The notes: a model not told the origin generated them from the letters alone. 9,108 nucleotides of DNA from Mycobacterium sp. (GCA_025965815.1 JAOPWF010000360.1:1-9108), one strand, 5' to 3'. Counted from the stretch's first letter, positions 1-7,239 are shown. A program made the numbers and translations.

Positions 1-1140
1 GACTACCTGCACATCAGCGACGCGCAGAAGTTCGCAACCGGCGCCGGGGTGACGGTCGCGGTCATCGACACGGGTGTGAACGGCTCCCGTCGGGTCCCCG
101 CAGAGCCCGGCGGCGATTTCGTCGACAAGGCCGGGAACGGCATGGCCGACTGCGACTCGCACGGCACCCTGACCGCGTCGATCATCGCCGGCCGGCCCGC
201 ACCCACCGACGGGTTCGTCGGCGTCGCTCCCGACGCGCGGCTCATCTCGTTGCGCCAGACCTCGGACAACTTTCAGCCGGTCGGCGCGCGGACCGACCCG
301 AACGACCCCAACACCACGCAGACCGCCGGGTCCCTGCGCAGCCTGGCCCGCTCGGTGGTGCGCGCCGCCAATCTCGGTGCCAATGTGATCAACATCAGCG
401 AGGCCGCGTGCATGAAGGTGACCAGGCCGATCAACGAGTCCGGCCTCGGCGCGGCCGTCGACTACGCGGTCAACGTCAAGGGCGCAGTGGTGATCGTCGC
501 GGCCGGCAACACCGGCCAGGACTGCAGCCAGAATCCGCCGCCCGATGCGGCGATACCGGCCGATCCCCGCGGCTGGAAGCAGGTGCAGACCATCGTGTCA
601 CCGGCGTGGTACTCGCCGCTGGTGTTGACGGTGGGAGGCATCGGCCAGAACGGAATGCCCAGCACCTTCTCGATGTCCGGTCCATGGGTGGGCGCCGCGG
701 CGCCGGCCGAGAACATCATTGCCCTCGGCTACGACGGGGCGCCGGTCAATGCACTTCAGGGTCAGGACGGTCCGATCCCGATCACCGGGACGTCGTTCGC
801 CGCCGCGTATGTGTCCGGTCTGGCAGCGCTGCTCAAACAACGGTTCCCCGACCTGACCCCGGCGCAGATCATCAACCGGATCACGGCGACCGCACGGCAT
901 CCGGGCGGTGGCGTCGACAACTACGTCGGGGCCGGGGTGGTCGATCCCGTCGCAGCGCTGACATGGGATGTCCCGTCGGGTCCCGCGACCGTTCCATACC
1001 GGGTCAAGCAACTTCCGCCCCCGGCGTATGTGCCGGCTCCCGACCGTGGGCCGATCACGGCAGTGGTCGTGGCAGGCGCTGCGCTGGCGATGGCGTTGGG
1101 CCTCGGCGCCCTTGCCCGACGAGCCTTGAGGCGACGATGA
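1..1140 (+). CDS. mycP1: Mycosin-1 (MycP1), subtilisin-like serine protease of the ESX-1 type VII secretion system, 5' end outside the window
   Basis: The frame is open from base 1 and gives 379 residues. It is a membrane-anchored subtilase that acts at the cell envelope, stabilises the ESX-1 machine and cleaves EspB. The catalytic residues are visible: Asp23 in VAVIDTG, His54 in CDSHGT, Asn170 (oxyanion hole) in AAGNTG and Ser265 in GTSFAAAYVSG. The D-H and H-S spacings (31 and 211 residues) equal those of M. tuberculosis MycP1 (Asp92, His123, Ser334), so about 69 N-terminal residues, including the signal peptide, are missing from the window. Cys137 and Cys175 could form a disulphide. The protein ends with a Pro-rich stretch, one transmembrane helix (about residues 352-372) and a short Arg-rich cytosolic tail, as mycosins do. 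Its stop overlaps the eccE1 start (ATGA). The paralogue number 1 is inferred from the espB and espL neighbours. Confidence 0.96.
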   Translation, partial: DYLHISDAQKFATGAGVTVAVIDTGVNGSRRVPAEPGGDFVDKAGNGMADCDSHGTLTASIIAGRPAPTDGFVGVAPDARLISLRQTSDNFQPVGARTDPNDPNTTQTAGSLRSLARSVVRAANLGANVINISEAACMKVTRPINESGLGAAVDYAVNVKGAVVIVAAGNTGQDCSQNPPPDAAIPADPRGWKQVQTIVSPAWYSPLVLTVGGIGQNGMPSTFSMSGPWVGAAAPAENIIALGYDGAPVNALQGQDGPIPITGTSFAAAYVSGLAALLKQRFPDLTPAQIINRITATARHPGGGVDNYVGAGVVDPVAALTWDVPSGPATVPYRVKQLPPPAYVPAPDRGPITAVVVAGAALAMALGLGALARRALRRR

Positions 1141-2534
1141 AGACCCTTCTGGCACAGTTCGGCCTGCGGTTCACCACCGGACATGCGCTGTGGGCCGCGG
1201 CCCTGACTCCAGCGTGCATCGCGCTGTTCCTTCAGCTGGGATACGCGTGGATCGGCATCACCTTGGCGGTGCTGGTCGTGATCGCCGCTGTGGTCACCGT
1301 GCGCGGCCGGCGCCTCACCGAGTGGATCGCCGCGACGTACTCATGGCGTCGGCGGCACCGCCACAGCCCGGTTTCACCGTCTGAGCCCGCGGTCGGCGCT
1401 ACCGTCGTGCCCGGTGATCACGTGGCCGTCCGTTGGCAGAACGATTTCCTGATCTCCGTCATCGAGCTCATTCCGCGGCCGTTCACGCCGACGGTCATCG
1501 TCGGCGGACACGCATTTACCGACGACGTTCTGGACACCCACCTGGTCGAGGACCTGGTTTCAGCGCACTGTCCTGACCTGGAGGCCGACGTCGTGTCCGC
1601 CGGTTTCCGGTCCGGCAAAACCGCGCCCGCCACGCTGGTGGGGCTGTACGAGCAGGTAGTCGGACCGTACCCGGCGCCGGCGAACCGCCGGACCTGGATT
1701 GTGTTGCGGGCCGACCCGGAGAAGACGCGCAAGTCAGCGCAGCGGCGCGAGGCCGGCGTAGCGGGACTCGCCCGGTATCTGGTGGCGTCGACGACGCGGA
1801 TCGCAGATCAGCTGGCCAGCAACGGCATCGACGCGCGGTGCGGACGCAGCTTCGACGATTTCGACCGGGCTACCGAGATCAGCTTCGAACGCGAGACGTG
1901 GTCGGCGATCAAGGGGCGCAGCACTTTCACGGCCGCCTACAGTGCGCCCGGAGGTCCGGATGCGTGGTGGTCGGTCCGTGCGGATCACACCCTGACGAGG
2001 ATCCGGATCCGGCCGGGTATGGCGCCGCAGACGACGGTGCTCCTGACGACGCTGGCCAATCCGACGACGCCGCGCGGCTTCTCCTGCCTGTTCGGCGGGC
2101 AACGCGCCGCCCTGCTGGGCCAGAGCCCATTCACCGACCGGCACTACGAGTTACCGATCGGGTCGGCGGGTGTGCTGGTCGGCGAGACGGCGGACCGGTA
2201 TCCGGTGTACATGCCGTTCGACGACATCGACGTCAGCATCAATCTCGGTGACGCGCGGCTGTTCACGCAGTTTCTCGTGCGGTCAGCGGCGGCGGGCGCG
2301 GTCGTCACGCTCGGCCCGCAGTTCCGTGAATTCGCCGGCTTCATCAACGGTCGGATCGGGCAGGTGGCGAAGGTGGCGTGGCCGAATGCGACGACGTACC
2401 TTGGCCCCCATCCCAGCGTAGGCCGTGTGGTCCTGCGGAATACCTTCATCGACACCCCGCGCCATCGGCAATTGCCGATCAGGTTGATTAACCCGCGCGA
2501 GGAAAGTCGCTACCAGATGGCACTAGAACAGTGA
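1137..2534 (+). CDS. eccE1: EccE1, membrane component of the ESX-1 secretion complex
   Basis: The product has 465 residues, close to the 462 of M. tuberculosis EccE1. EccE proteins sit at the periphery of the EccBCDE inner-membrane complex that exports WXG100 and Esp substrates. Two adjacent hydrophobic segments at about residues 16-36 and 37-55 form the N-terminal membrane hairpin; the remaining roughly 400 residues are soluble and carry the usual EccE-type mixed alpha/beta sequence with no obvious catalytic motif. The start ATG at 1137 overlaps the mycP1 TGA by four bases, which argues for translational coupling. The same frame stays open far upstream inside mycP1, but that part is arginine-rich shadow translation and is excluded. 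The order mycosin-EccE-EspB on one strand matches ESX-1 of M. tuberculosis. No break or missing part is seen. Confidence 0.95.
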   Translation: MKTLLAQFGLRFTTGHALWAAALTPACIALFLQLGYAWIGITLAVLVVIAAVVTVRGRRLTEWIAATYSWRRRHRHSPVSPSEPAVGATVVPGDHVAVRWQNDFLISVIELIPRPFTPTVIVGGHAFTDDVLDTHLVEDLVSAHCPDLEADVVSAGFRSGKTAPATLVGLYEQVVGPYPAPANRRTWIVLRADPEKTRKSAQRREAGVAGLARYLVASTTRIADQLASNGIDARCGRSFDDFDRATEISFERETWSAIKGRSTFTAAYSAPGGPDAWWSVRADHTLTRIRIRPGMAPQTTVLLTTLANPTTPRGFSCLFGGQRAALLGQSPFTDRHYELPIGSAGVLVGETADRYPVYMPFDDIDVSINLGDARLFTQFLVRSAAAGAVVTLGPQFREFAGFINGRIGQVAKVAWPNATTYLGPHPSVGRVVLRNTFIDTPRHRQLPIRLINPREESRYQMALEQ

Positions 2535-2584
2535 ATGGTAGTTTGCTGGGATGGCCTGTCCGCCATGAACTTGGTGGGCGGAGG

Positions 2585-2597
2585 TGGGGGGAGGGAG
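2585..2597 (+). promoter_or_regulatory. Purine-rich ribosome binding site of espB
   Basis: A long G/A run (TGGGGGGAGGGAG) lies directly before the espB start, ending 7 nt upstream of the ATG at 2605. It fixes the start at 2605 rather than at the GTG at 2584. It is the only separated ribosome site in the operon, because the other junctions are overlapping start/stop codons. The 70-nt gap before espB may allow EspB to be translated independently of EccE1. Confidence 0.6.
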
Positions 2598-2604
2598 ATC
2601 CGGT

Positions 2605-4179
2605 ATGACCGTGCGAGTTGAACCAAATGATCTGCGGGCGAAAGCCGACCAGATTACCGCGCCGTGGCCACCGACGCCCGAATTCGCGCAGCCGCCGTGC
2701 GGGCTGACATTGGCCGCCGTTGCGGCACAACAGCTTTACACCAGTTCCGCGGTGCTGACCAGCTACATGAAGGCGGGGGAAGTCGAGGCCGAGAGGCTAG
2801 GCCAGTCCTTCAACGCAACCGCAAAGGCGTACGAACTGGTTGATGAACGCGCACGCGAGGCGTTGGACAACCCGGAATCCGGTTCTGTGGAGCCGGTATA
2901 TCCAGATCAACCATCATGGTCGCCGCCGGCGCCGCCGGTGCTCACACCGCCGAGCGTGGGTCCTTCCATGCCGACCGACTTCCTCGACGTCAGGGTCGCC
3001 GCCGAACAGATCGCCGCGCCAGATCAGGCGGCCTCATTGGATCAGTTCGCGTCAGGCTGGGATGGGTATGCCGGGCAGCTGGAGAGCCGCGCGGGCTTAT
3101 TCCACATCGGCGACGTCAACTGGGAAGGCGAAGCCGCCGACGCCGCCGACGCCGCGCTGAAGAAGCATCAAGAGTGGTTGCGTGAGATGGCGACTACGAG
3201 TCGAGACCTGGCCAATCAGGCGAGGGATGTCGCCGCGGCCCATCGCCAAGCCGTCGCTGAGCATCCCCAGCAGGCCGAGGTGCAGAACTTGGTCAACAGG
3301 ATTCAGACCAGCACAAACGCACTTGAACAGCAAGCCTTGCTGGCCCGATACGCGGTTCTGCAAGAAAAGTCAGAGCACGTGCTCGGACAGTACGCGGGCA
3401 AGTCGGTTCTTAAGCCGGTCAAGGCGCCGACACCGCCTAGCGGTACCCCCAATCCGGGTCGCGCCACGCCGTATTCGAGTAACACGGTCGAAGCCAAGAA
3501 GAAGATCGATCCTCAGTGGCGGCCTAACGGCGCCCCGCCGGGCGGCACCCCGCCCGGCGGCGGTGGCGCCAACGGCGACCAACCACCTGCTCCCATGCAG
3601 TCGCCAACCGGTGGCGCTCCGCCAATGCCGCAGAGCCCTAGTCAACCCGCCCCACAGCCGGCCGCGCAGAGTGGCGGCGGTGCTCCATCCGGAGGCGGCG
3701 CGCCGTCGGGGGGTGGCTCACCCTCGGGCGGGGGCGGCGCCCCGGGCGGGATGCCCGGTGGTCTGCCTGGAGGCGGACCGTCGTCGCCGTCGAAGGACAT
3801 GCCGAAACTGCCGGAAGAGCCTGGCGTCAAACCAGCGTCGACGGAGGGTGGCGGTGGTGGAGCAGGCGGCGGCGGTGGCGCAGTACCCAGCATGCCGTTG
3901 TCGCCGAACGTCGGCGCTGAAACTGTCGCCCCCGCGCCGTCCGGTGCGCCGTCGGGCGCTGGCACCGCTAGGAGCGCTGGGGCGGCCTCTGGAGGCGCAA
4001 TGGGTGGTGGAATGCCGATGGGCGGCCACGGCGGACACCAGGGTCAGGGCAAGGAGAAGCGTCGGGACCCGAATCTTTCCCCGGATGAGGATCTGTACAC
4101 CGAGGATCGTCCGTGGACCGAGGCCGTGATCGGAAATCGGAGGCGTAAGGACGTGCAGGACACCAAGGAGTCGAAGTGA
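2605..4179 (+). CDS. espB: EspB, secreted ESX-1 substrate (PE/PPE-like helical domain plus Gly/Pro-rich tail)
   Basis: The product has 524 residues, against 460 in M. tuberculosis. The first roughly 265 residues form the helical PE-PPE-like fold. The Y-x-x-x-D secretion motif is present (Tyr76-Asp80 in AYELVDERA), and so is the W-x-G turn (Trp173-Glu-Gly175 in VNWEGEAAD), so the bipartite export signal is complete. A long low-complexity region rich in Gly, Pro, Ala and Ser runs from about residue 270 to 490 and is presumably disordered. The tail (from Leu497, LYTEDRPWTEAVIGNRRR) is almost identical to the M. tuberculosis EspB C-terminus as I recall it. M. tuberculosis EspB is cleaved by MycP1 in its C-terminal part and forms ring-shaped oligomers. 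The ATG at 2605 was chosen because a GGGAG ribosome site lies 7 nt upstream; an in-frame GTG at 2584 would lie on top of that site. Confidence 0.95.
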   Translation: MTVRVEPNDLRAKADQITAPWPPTPEFAQPPCGLTLAAVAAQQLYTSSAVLTSYMKAGEVEAERLGQSFNATAKAYELVDERAREALDNPESGSVEPVYPDQPSWSPPAPPVLTPPSVGPSMPTDFLDVRVAAEQIAAPDQAASLDQFASGWDGYAGQLESRAGLFHIGDVNWEGEAADAADAALKKHQEWLREMATTSRDLANQARDVAAAHRQAVAEHPQQAEVQNLVNRIQTSTNALEQQALLARYAVLQEKSEHVLGQYAGKSVLKPVKAPTPPSGTPNPGRATPYSSNTVEAKKKIDPQWRPNGAPPGGTPPGGGGANGDQPPAPMQSPTGGAPPMPQSPSQPAPQPAAQSGGGAPSGGGAPSGGGSPSGGGGAPGGMPGGLPGGGPSSPSKDMPKLPEEPGVKPASTEGGGGGAGGGGGAVPSMPLSPNVGAETVAPAPSGAPSGAGTARSAGAASGGAMGGGMPMGGHGGHQGQGKEKRRDPNLSPDEDLYTEDRPWTEAVIGNRRRKDVQDTKESK

Positions 4180-4520
4180 CCGAGGATATGCATCCACAGG
4201 TCGCCGCTGTGTTGAAGCAGGCTCAGCGGTTGCAGTCGGTGATGGATGACCAGCTTAACAAGATGAACAATGAAACATTCACGGCGACAGACGAATCCAA
4301 GACCGTCGAGGTAACGCTCAACGGACACCACTGGCTCACCGACGTCTTCCTGCAGGACGGCGTGCTGCGGCTCGGCGCGAAAACCGTCGAGCAGCGCCTG
4401 AACGAGGCACTGCAGAATGCGACGGCCGAGGCCAGTGCATCCATCGAGGCGGATCGGGAGCGGATCGACGAGGTCGTAGCCCGGATCACGGCCGCTCTCG
4501 ATGACGAGCCGGGTCGATAG
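4176..4520 (+). CDS. espL: EspL, YbaB/EbfC-like ESX-1 accessory protein
   Basis: The product has 114 residues, essentially the length of M. tuberculosis EspL (115). It shares landmarks with it that I can recall: an N-terminal helix, then QMNN/KMNNETF, the segment TVEVTLNGHHWLTDV, and a C-terminal helix rich in Ala and Glu. The beta-hairpin between two helices is the YbaB/EbfC fold, whose other members bind DNA. In mycobacteria EspL is a cytosolic factor needed for ESX-1 function and for stability of Esp proteins including EspE. The GTG start at 4176 overlaps the espB TGA in GTGA, so it is translationally coupled; an ATG at 4188 is the alternative. In M. tuberculosis espK follows; here the next sequence is a broken acetyltransferase gene on the other strand. 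Confidence 0.9.
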   Translation: MTEDMHPQVAAVLKQAQRLQSVMDDQLNKMNNETFTATDESKTVEVTLNGHHWLTDVFLQDGVLRLGAKTVEQRLNEALQNATAEASASIEADRERIDEVVARITAALDDEPGR

Positions 4521-4539
4521 GGAGCGGCTGTGGCGGCGA

Positions 4540-5304
4540 CGATCTCGGCGGGCGCCCACGTCGAGGGCGAGCTGCGACGCCGCGGCTGTGACCGCTGACC
4601 CGAAGCCTTGGCCACGCTGGTCGTTGGGGGTGTACACCGGTCCGATCCGCGACATGTCGGCAATCGGGCCGCGCAGCACGGCCATGCTGACCGGTCGGTC
4701 GGCGACCGTCCACAACACGACGCGATCGCCCGCTTGGGTCACCTCCTCGAGGAACGCTCGCCCCGCGGACGGGTCGGATGATCCGAAGGCCTCGGCGAAG
4801 AAGCGGTCGAGCCATTCGGCGAGCACGTCGGCATCGTCGGCTCTGGTCCACCGAGCCTCACCGGCGACCGCAGTGGGGGGCGAGAGCCGGCCTAGCCGGT
4901 AGAGCCGTTCCTCGGTGGTGATAGTGGTGTCAGCGCCGCTGACCCTCCGCCATGCGACGGCGAAATGTAGTGCGGCGTCGCGCAAACCGCGCACGCCGGG
5001 CAGCGCGGGATGTGACTCGGCCAATGTGGTTGCCACGGTTTCAGTCACTGCCGGCCGGAGGCCATTGCACAGCAACGCGTAGGGCGGCGTCTGAATCGCG
5101 GAGCCCACGAGCTTGGTGCCACGCCATAAGCAGCACACTTTCGGCGGGCGAAGTAATTGTGCGCAGCGCAGTGAGCTCAACGGTGTAGGTCACGGGGTCG
5201 CCCTGGTAGATACGGTCGGTGGCCGCCCGGAACTCCTCGACGGACCGGTGTAGCCGCACCTGCACCTGCCCATCATGGCCAGCACCGGTCCACTGTCCAC
5301 TCAA
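4540..5304 (-). pseudogene. GNAT-family N-acetyltransferase pseudogene (frameshifted and truncated at the C-terminus)
   Basis: The N-terminal part reads in one frame from a TTG at 5304 (GGGGGAG site upstream) to about 5115, ending ...ESVLLMAW. The protein then continues in a second frame as TKLVGSAIQTPPYALLCNGL, so one base was gained or two were lost near 5110-5125. The second frame carries a region typical of mycobacterial GNAT proteins: TEERLYRLG, ADVLAEWLDRFF, VLWTVADRPVSMA, and then the acetyl-CoA binding loop QRGQGFGSAV. Homology stops after LALDVGA near 4551. The usual following strand and helix (VVLFADLANPTSN.IYQ.IGF-like, about 45-50 residues) are absent. An alternative start is the GTG at 5265. 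The substrate is unknown and the product is almost certainly inactive. It converges on espL with almost no gap, which suggests a deletion end point. Confidence 0.85.
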
Positions 5305-5725
5305 TTCTGCTCACTCCCCCGCGCCCTCTAAGTTCACTCCGCTGGTCACCGCGCGCGCCCATGACGCTCAATGTCACACGTGATCATCGCTTAGGAGACT
5401 TGGTTTGTGACCCGGCGAGATTGCGCAATGATCGCTTTTCACCGGTCGATCCAACTGGCCGGGTGACATCGCTGGCACTGTTGACCGGGGCTCTACTATC
5501 CAGCGCGGCCAGCTGAAACCCCGCACGCTGACGCTTCGGACAAGTCACTTCCCGGAGCCACCAGCAGCCACCATACAACTGAGGAACATCTCAGCTGTTG
5601 GCACAGAGAGGCGCCGGCTTCTCGCCACCTGAACCAATTCGACCAAGCGACCACTGGGGCTGATGCTTCGGTGGTCGCTTACTGCCTGGGGCCGTCACCC
5701 GCTTTACCACGGTGACTCGGCACGT
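5305..5725. other. Non-coding stretch with one strong inverted repeat
   Basis: I see no gene here. The longest open frame (- strand, 5384-5578) looks like random translation. A TTAGGAG site near 5391 leads only to a 19-codon frame. The clearest structure is the 10-bp inverted repeat listed separately at 5645-5680. A 12-base word CTTCTCGCCACC occurs at about 5619 and again at about 5747, the second copy lying at the edge of the csbD relic. Confidence 0.5.
5645..5680. repeat. Perfect 10-bp inverted repeat with 16-nt loop (hairpin)
   Basis: AAGCGACCAC at 5645-5654 pairs exactly with GTGGTCGCTT at 5671-5680. The stem can be extended inward by G-C and G-T pairs. There is no clear T run on either side, so it is not a classical terminator, but many mycobacterial terminators lack one. 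It lies between the acetyltransferase relic and the SigF promoter, so it could end a transcript entering from either side or be part of a small RNA. Confidence 0.5.
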
Positions 5726-5755
5726 ACTTTTGAAGGCGCCCTTGACCTTCTCGCC
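5726..5755 (-). pseudogene. Relic of the 3' end of a second csbD-like gene
   Basis: Bases 5730-5755 match the end of the intact csbD-like gene (7479-7504) at 24 of 26 positions. One difference is silent, and the translated peptide is GEKVKGAFK against GEKVKDAFK. The match continues outward toward the old stop codon with a one-base deletion (TACTT-TTG against TACTTCTTG). Nothing recognisable of the gene remains upstream (higher coordinates). It is either the remnant of an old duplication or of a separate csbD family member. Confidence 0.6.
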
Positions 5756-5808
5756 ACCGTCGTGTCGGGTGCCGCTTGTGTGTAGCGCTCCGCCGCTGAA
5801 TCCGCTCC

Positions 5809-5834
5809 GGTTTCGAGGATTGCACCCGGGGGTA
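5809..5834 (+). promoter_or_regulatory. SigF-type promoter, exact consensus
   Basis: GGTTT at 5809-5813 and GGGTA at 5830-5834 are separated by 16 nt. This fits exactly the mycobacterial SigF consensus GGTTT-N15-17-GGGTA. Transcription would start about 7-10 nt further on, at 5841-5845, exactly where two GTG codons lie, so the message may be leaderless. It would place the following ORF under the general-stress/stationary-phase sigma factor. Confidence 0.72.
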
Positions 5835-5844
5835 ATCGTTGTGT

Positions 5845-6699
5845 GTGAGTTCGCGAGAGAGGGCGAGCGGCCCGACCACACCAGTCAAGCCGCGCCGTGG
5901 AGGCACGGCCGGCAACCTGACGGCGACGGCCAAACCCAGTCCGACAGCGACAAGGTCAACGCGTAGGTCCGAAGCCGCCGCGGTGCGGCTGCCCCGCAGG
6001 CGAACGGCAGCCACGAAGTCGACCGTAGCCGCACCGCGGCGCGACGGACCACGGCGGGCGGAACCGAGGCCACCACCAAAACGAACAGATGCCACCGGCG
6101 TATCAGCCTCGGACACGTCCCGGCGGCGGCGCCCCGACAGCGCCGTTCCCTCCGGACTTGCGCGGGCGCAGGCCACCACCGCGAAGCCGGCGGCTCGGAA
6201 GCGTTCCCAAGAAGAAAGGTACCGCGCGTCCGCGCACTCGCGGTCCACCTCGCCGAATCGGACGCGCCGACCGGACTCGTCATCGTCCGAATGCGGCGGG
6301 CCTACCGACGCCCCTCGCGGCCGGATGTCGCGATCGGTCGAGGCTGTCGTCGAATGGCTGAAAACCCATGTTCACCGGCTCCTGGACGCGGTGCGAGACC
6401 GCGGGGAAGTGCTGACGAGGAAGGTCCAGGAGTGGATGGACACGCTCGTCGAGGCGGTCTCACACGGTGGTGCGGGCATGAAAGCGGCGCTTGAAGGCAT
6501 TCGGGCTGCCCTGACGGGTAAGAATCCTATGTGGGCCGCGATCAAAGGTCTGGTGTCCGGATTGAGCGGCAAGGCCAAGGTCGCCCTCGTTCTCCTCCTG
6601 GTCTTCGGGCTCCTGCTCGGGCCGGTGCTGCTCGTGGTCCTCCTGCTGGCCCTCGTTGTCGCGGCGGTGGTCGCGGCGGTGCGAGCCGCCGCCGAGTAA
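5845..6699 (+). CDS. Unrecognised protein: basic low-complexity N-terminus, amphipathic helices, C-terminal membrane anchor; start uncertain
   Basis: From the GTG at 5845 the frame gives 284 residues. Residues 1 to about 160 are rich in Arg, Ser, Thr, Ala and Pro and look disordered. Then come amphipathic helices (from MSRSVEAVVEWLKTHVHRLL, ATG at 6325, through VQEWMDTLVEAV and GIRAALTGKNPMWAAIKG), and finally a Leu/Val/Ala-rich membrane segment of about 35 residues that ends AAVRAAAE. The C-terminal 124 residues (6325-6699) are the convincing part and could be a gene on their own. The upstream half is less sure: between 5841 and 5966 another frame (VCEFAREGERP..., stop at 5966) has better codon bias, and from 6089 a third frame begins MPPAYQPRTRPGGG. 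Gene decay with frameshifts, or a shorter real gene, are therefore possible. A SigF promoter directly upstream and a hairpin right after the stop support a transcribed unit. I do not recognise the family. Confidence 0.5.
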   Translation: MSSRERASGPTTPVKPRRGGTAGNLTATAKPSPTATRSTRRSEAAAVRLPRRRTAATKSTVAAPRRDGPRRAEPRPPPKRTDATGVSASDTSRRRRPDSAVPSGLARAQATTAKPAARKRSQEERYRASAHSRSTSPNRTRRPDSSSSECGGPTDAPRGRMSRSVEAVVEWLKTHVHRLLDAVRDRGEVLTRKVQEWMDTLVEAVSHGGAGMKAALEGIRAALTGKNPMWAAIKGLVSGLSGKAKVALVLLLVFGLLLGPVLLVVLLLALVVAAVVAAVRAAAE

Positions 6700-6700
6700 C

Positions 6701-6719
6701 CTCTCGACCGGCGAGAGTT
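6701..6719 (+). terminator. Hairpin just after the membrane-anchor ORF
   Basis: CTCTCG (6701-6706) and CGAGAG (6712-6717) form a perfect 6-bp stem with a 5-nt loop, one base after the TAA at 6697-6699, followed by TT only. Its position suggests a terminator; the short T run keeps confidence moderate. Confidence 0.45.
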
Positions 6720-7239
6720 GGTGAGCGGCACCGGTTCCAGGTATAGGTCTGGATGCTCGTCGTCCTTCTTCACAGAGTGGGAACTACACAATAACGATCG
6801 CGTTCGACCGCGTTGCTTTTCGCGTGAATCCGCTGTCGAAGCGCCGTTTTCGGCGTGACCGTCAACGAATCCGTCACCACCTCCGAAACGCGTCCGCCGA
6901 AATCGTGTTGATCGGGGTGTCCCTGCGGGAGGCGCGCGGGATCGTCGAGGGCCAGACTTTCTGCGAATTCACGAAGGAACACGGTCGCCCTGAAATCGGC
7001 CGAACCGGGTTCTGCTGGTCGTTGAGTGGCAGCGGTGGTGGGGTTGGGAGTCGCATTCGCGGCTCCCGCCCACCGAGCGCAGCGTGTCGATGCCCCGGCG
7101 CGTTGGCTGCCAGCAGCGCGACGGCGTCAAGGACCAGCGGCCACACCCGGCCGCTCTGTTCGGTGTAGTCTCGCAACGCTTCGACGCTGCGATCGGGGTA
7201 GGCGTGCGGCAGCAGCTTGGCCACATTGCGGCCACCGCG
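6720..7239. other. Region without a firm gene; mixed coding-like signals on both strands
   Basis: I cannot assign a gene. On the + strand, a frame from the GTG at 6824 has good codon bias between about 6888 and 7025 (NASAEIVLIGVSLREARG and following), then degenerates into Gly/Ser/Arg-rich translation; no ribosome site precedes it. On the - strand, 7105-7230 has third-position GC of about 85% by eye and gives a protein-like segment (YPDRSVEALRDYTEQSGRVW, then PLVLDAVALLAANA), which loses its bias on both sides. These may be fragments of two decayed genes. No family was recognised. Confidence 0.3.

Noticed and set aside
408..1136. Upstream extension of the eccE1 frame inside mycP1
   Set aside because: It is an Arg-rich shadow of mycP1; the ATG at 1137 overlaps the mycP1 stop and gives the normal EccE length.
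3642..3965. Pro/Gly-rich - strand frame opposite the espB linker
   Set aside because: It is the reverse translation of the Gly/Pro-rich repeat of espB with no independent signal.
3182..4129. Long + strand open frame overlapping espB
   Set aside because: It is extremely Arg-rich and lies fully inside espB; a typical GC-rich shadow frame.
4044..4540. Continuation of the acetyltransferase frame through espL
   Set aside because: The sequence after LALDVGA no longer resembles the family and overlaps espL on the other strand; it is read-through past a deletion end.
5400..5520. Short frames after the TTAGGAG site near 5391
   Set aside because: The GTG frame has 19 codons, and the TTG frame (38 codons) starts only 2 nt after the site; neither looks like a protein.
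5679..6248. 189-codon - strand frame with hydrophobic patches
   Set aside because: Codon bias is weak, there is no ribosome site, and it overlaps the SigF promoter and the csbD relic; most likely the reverse of the + strand coding signal.
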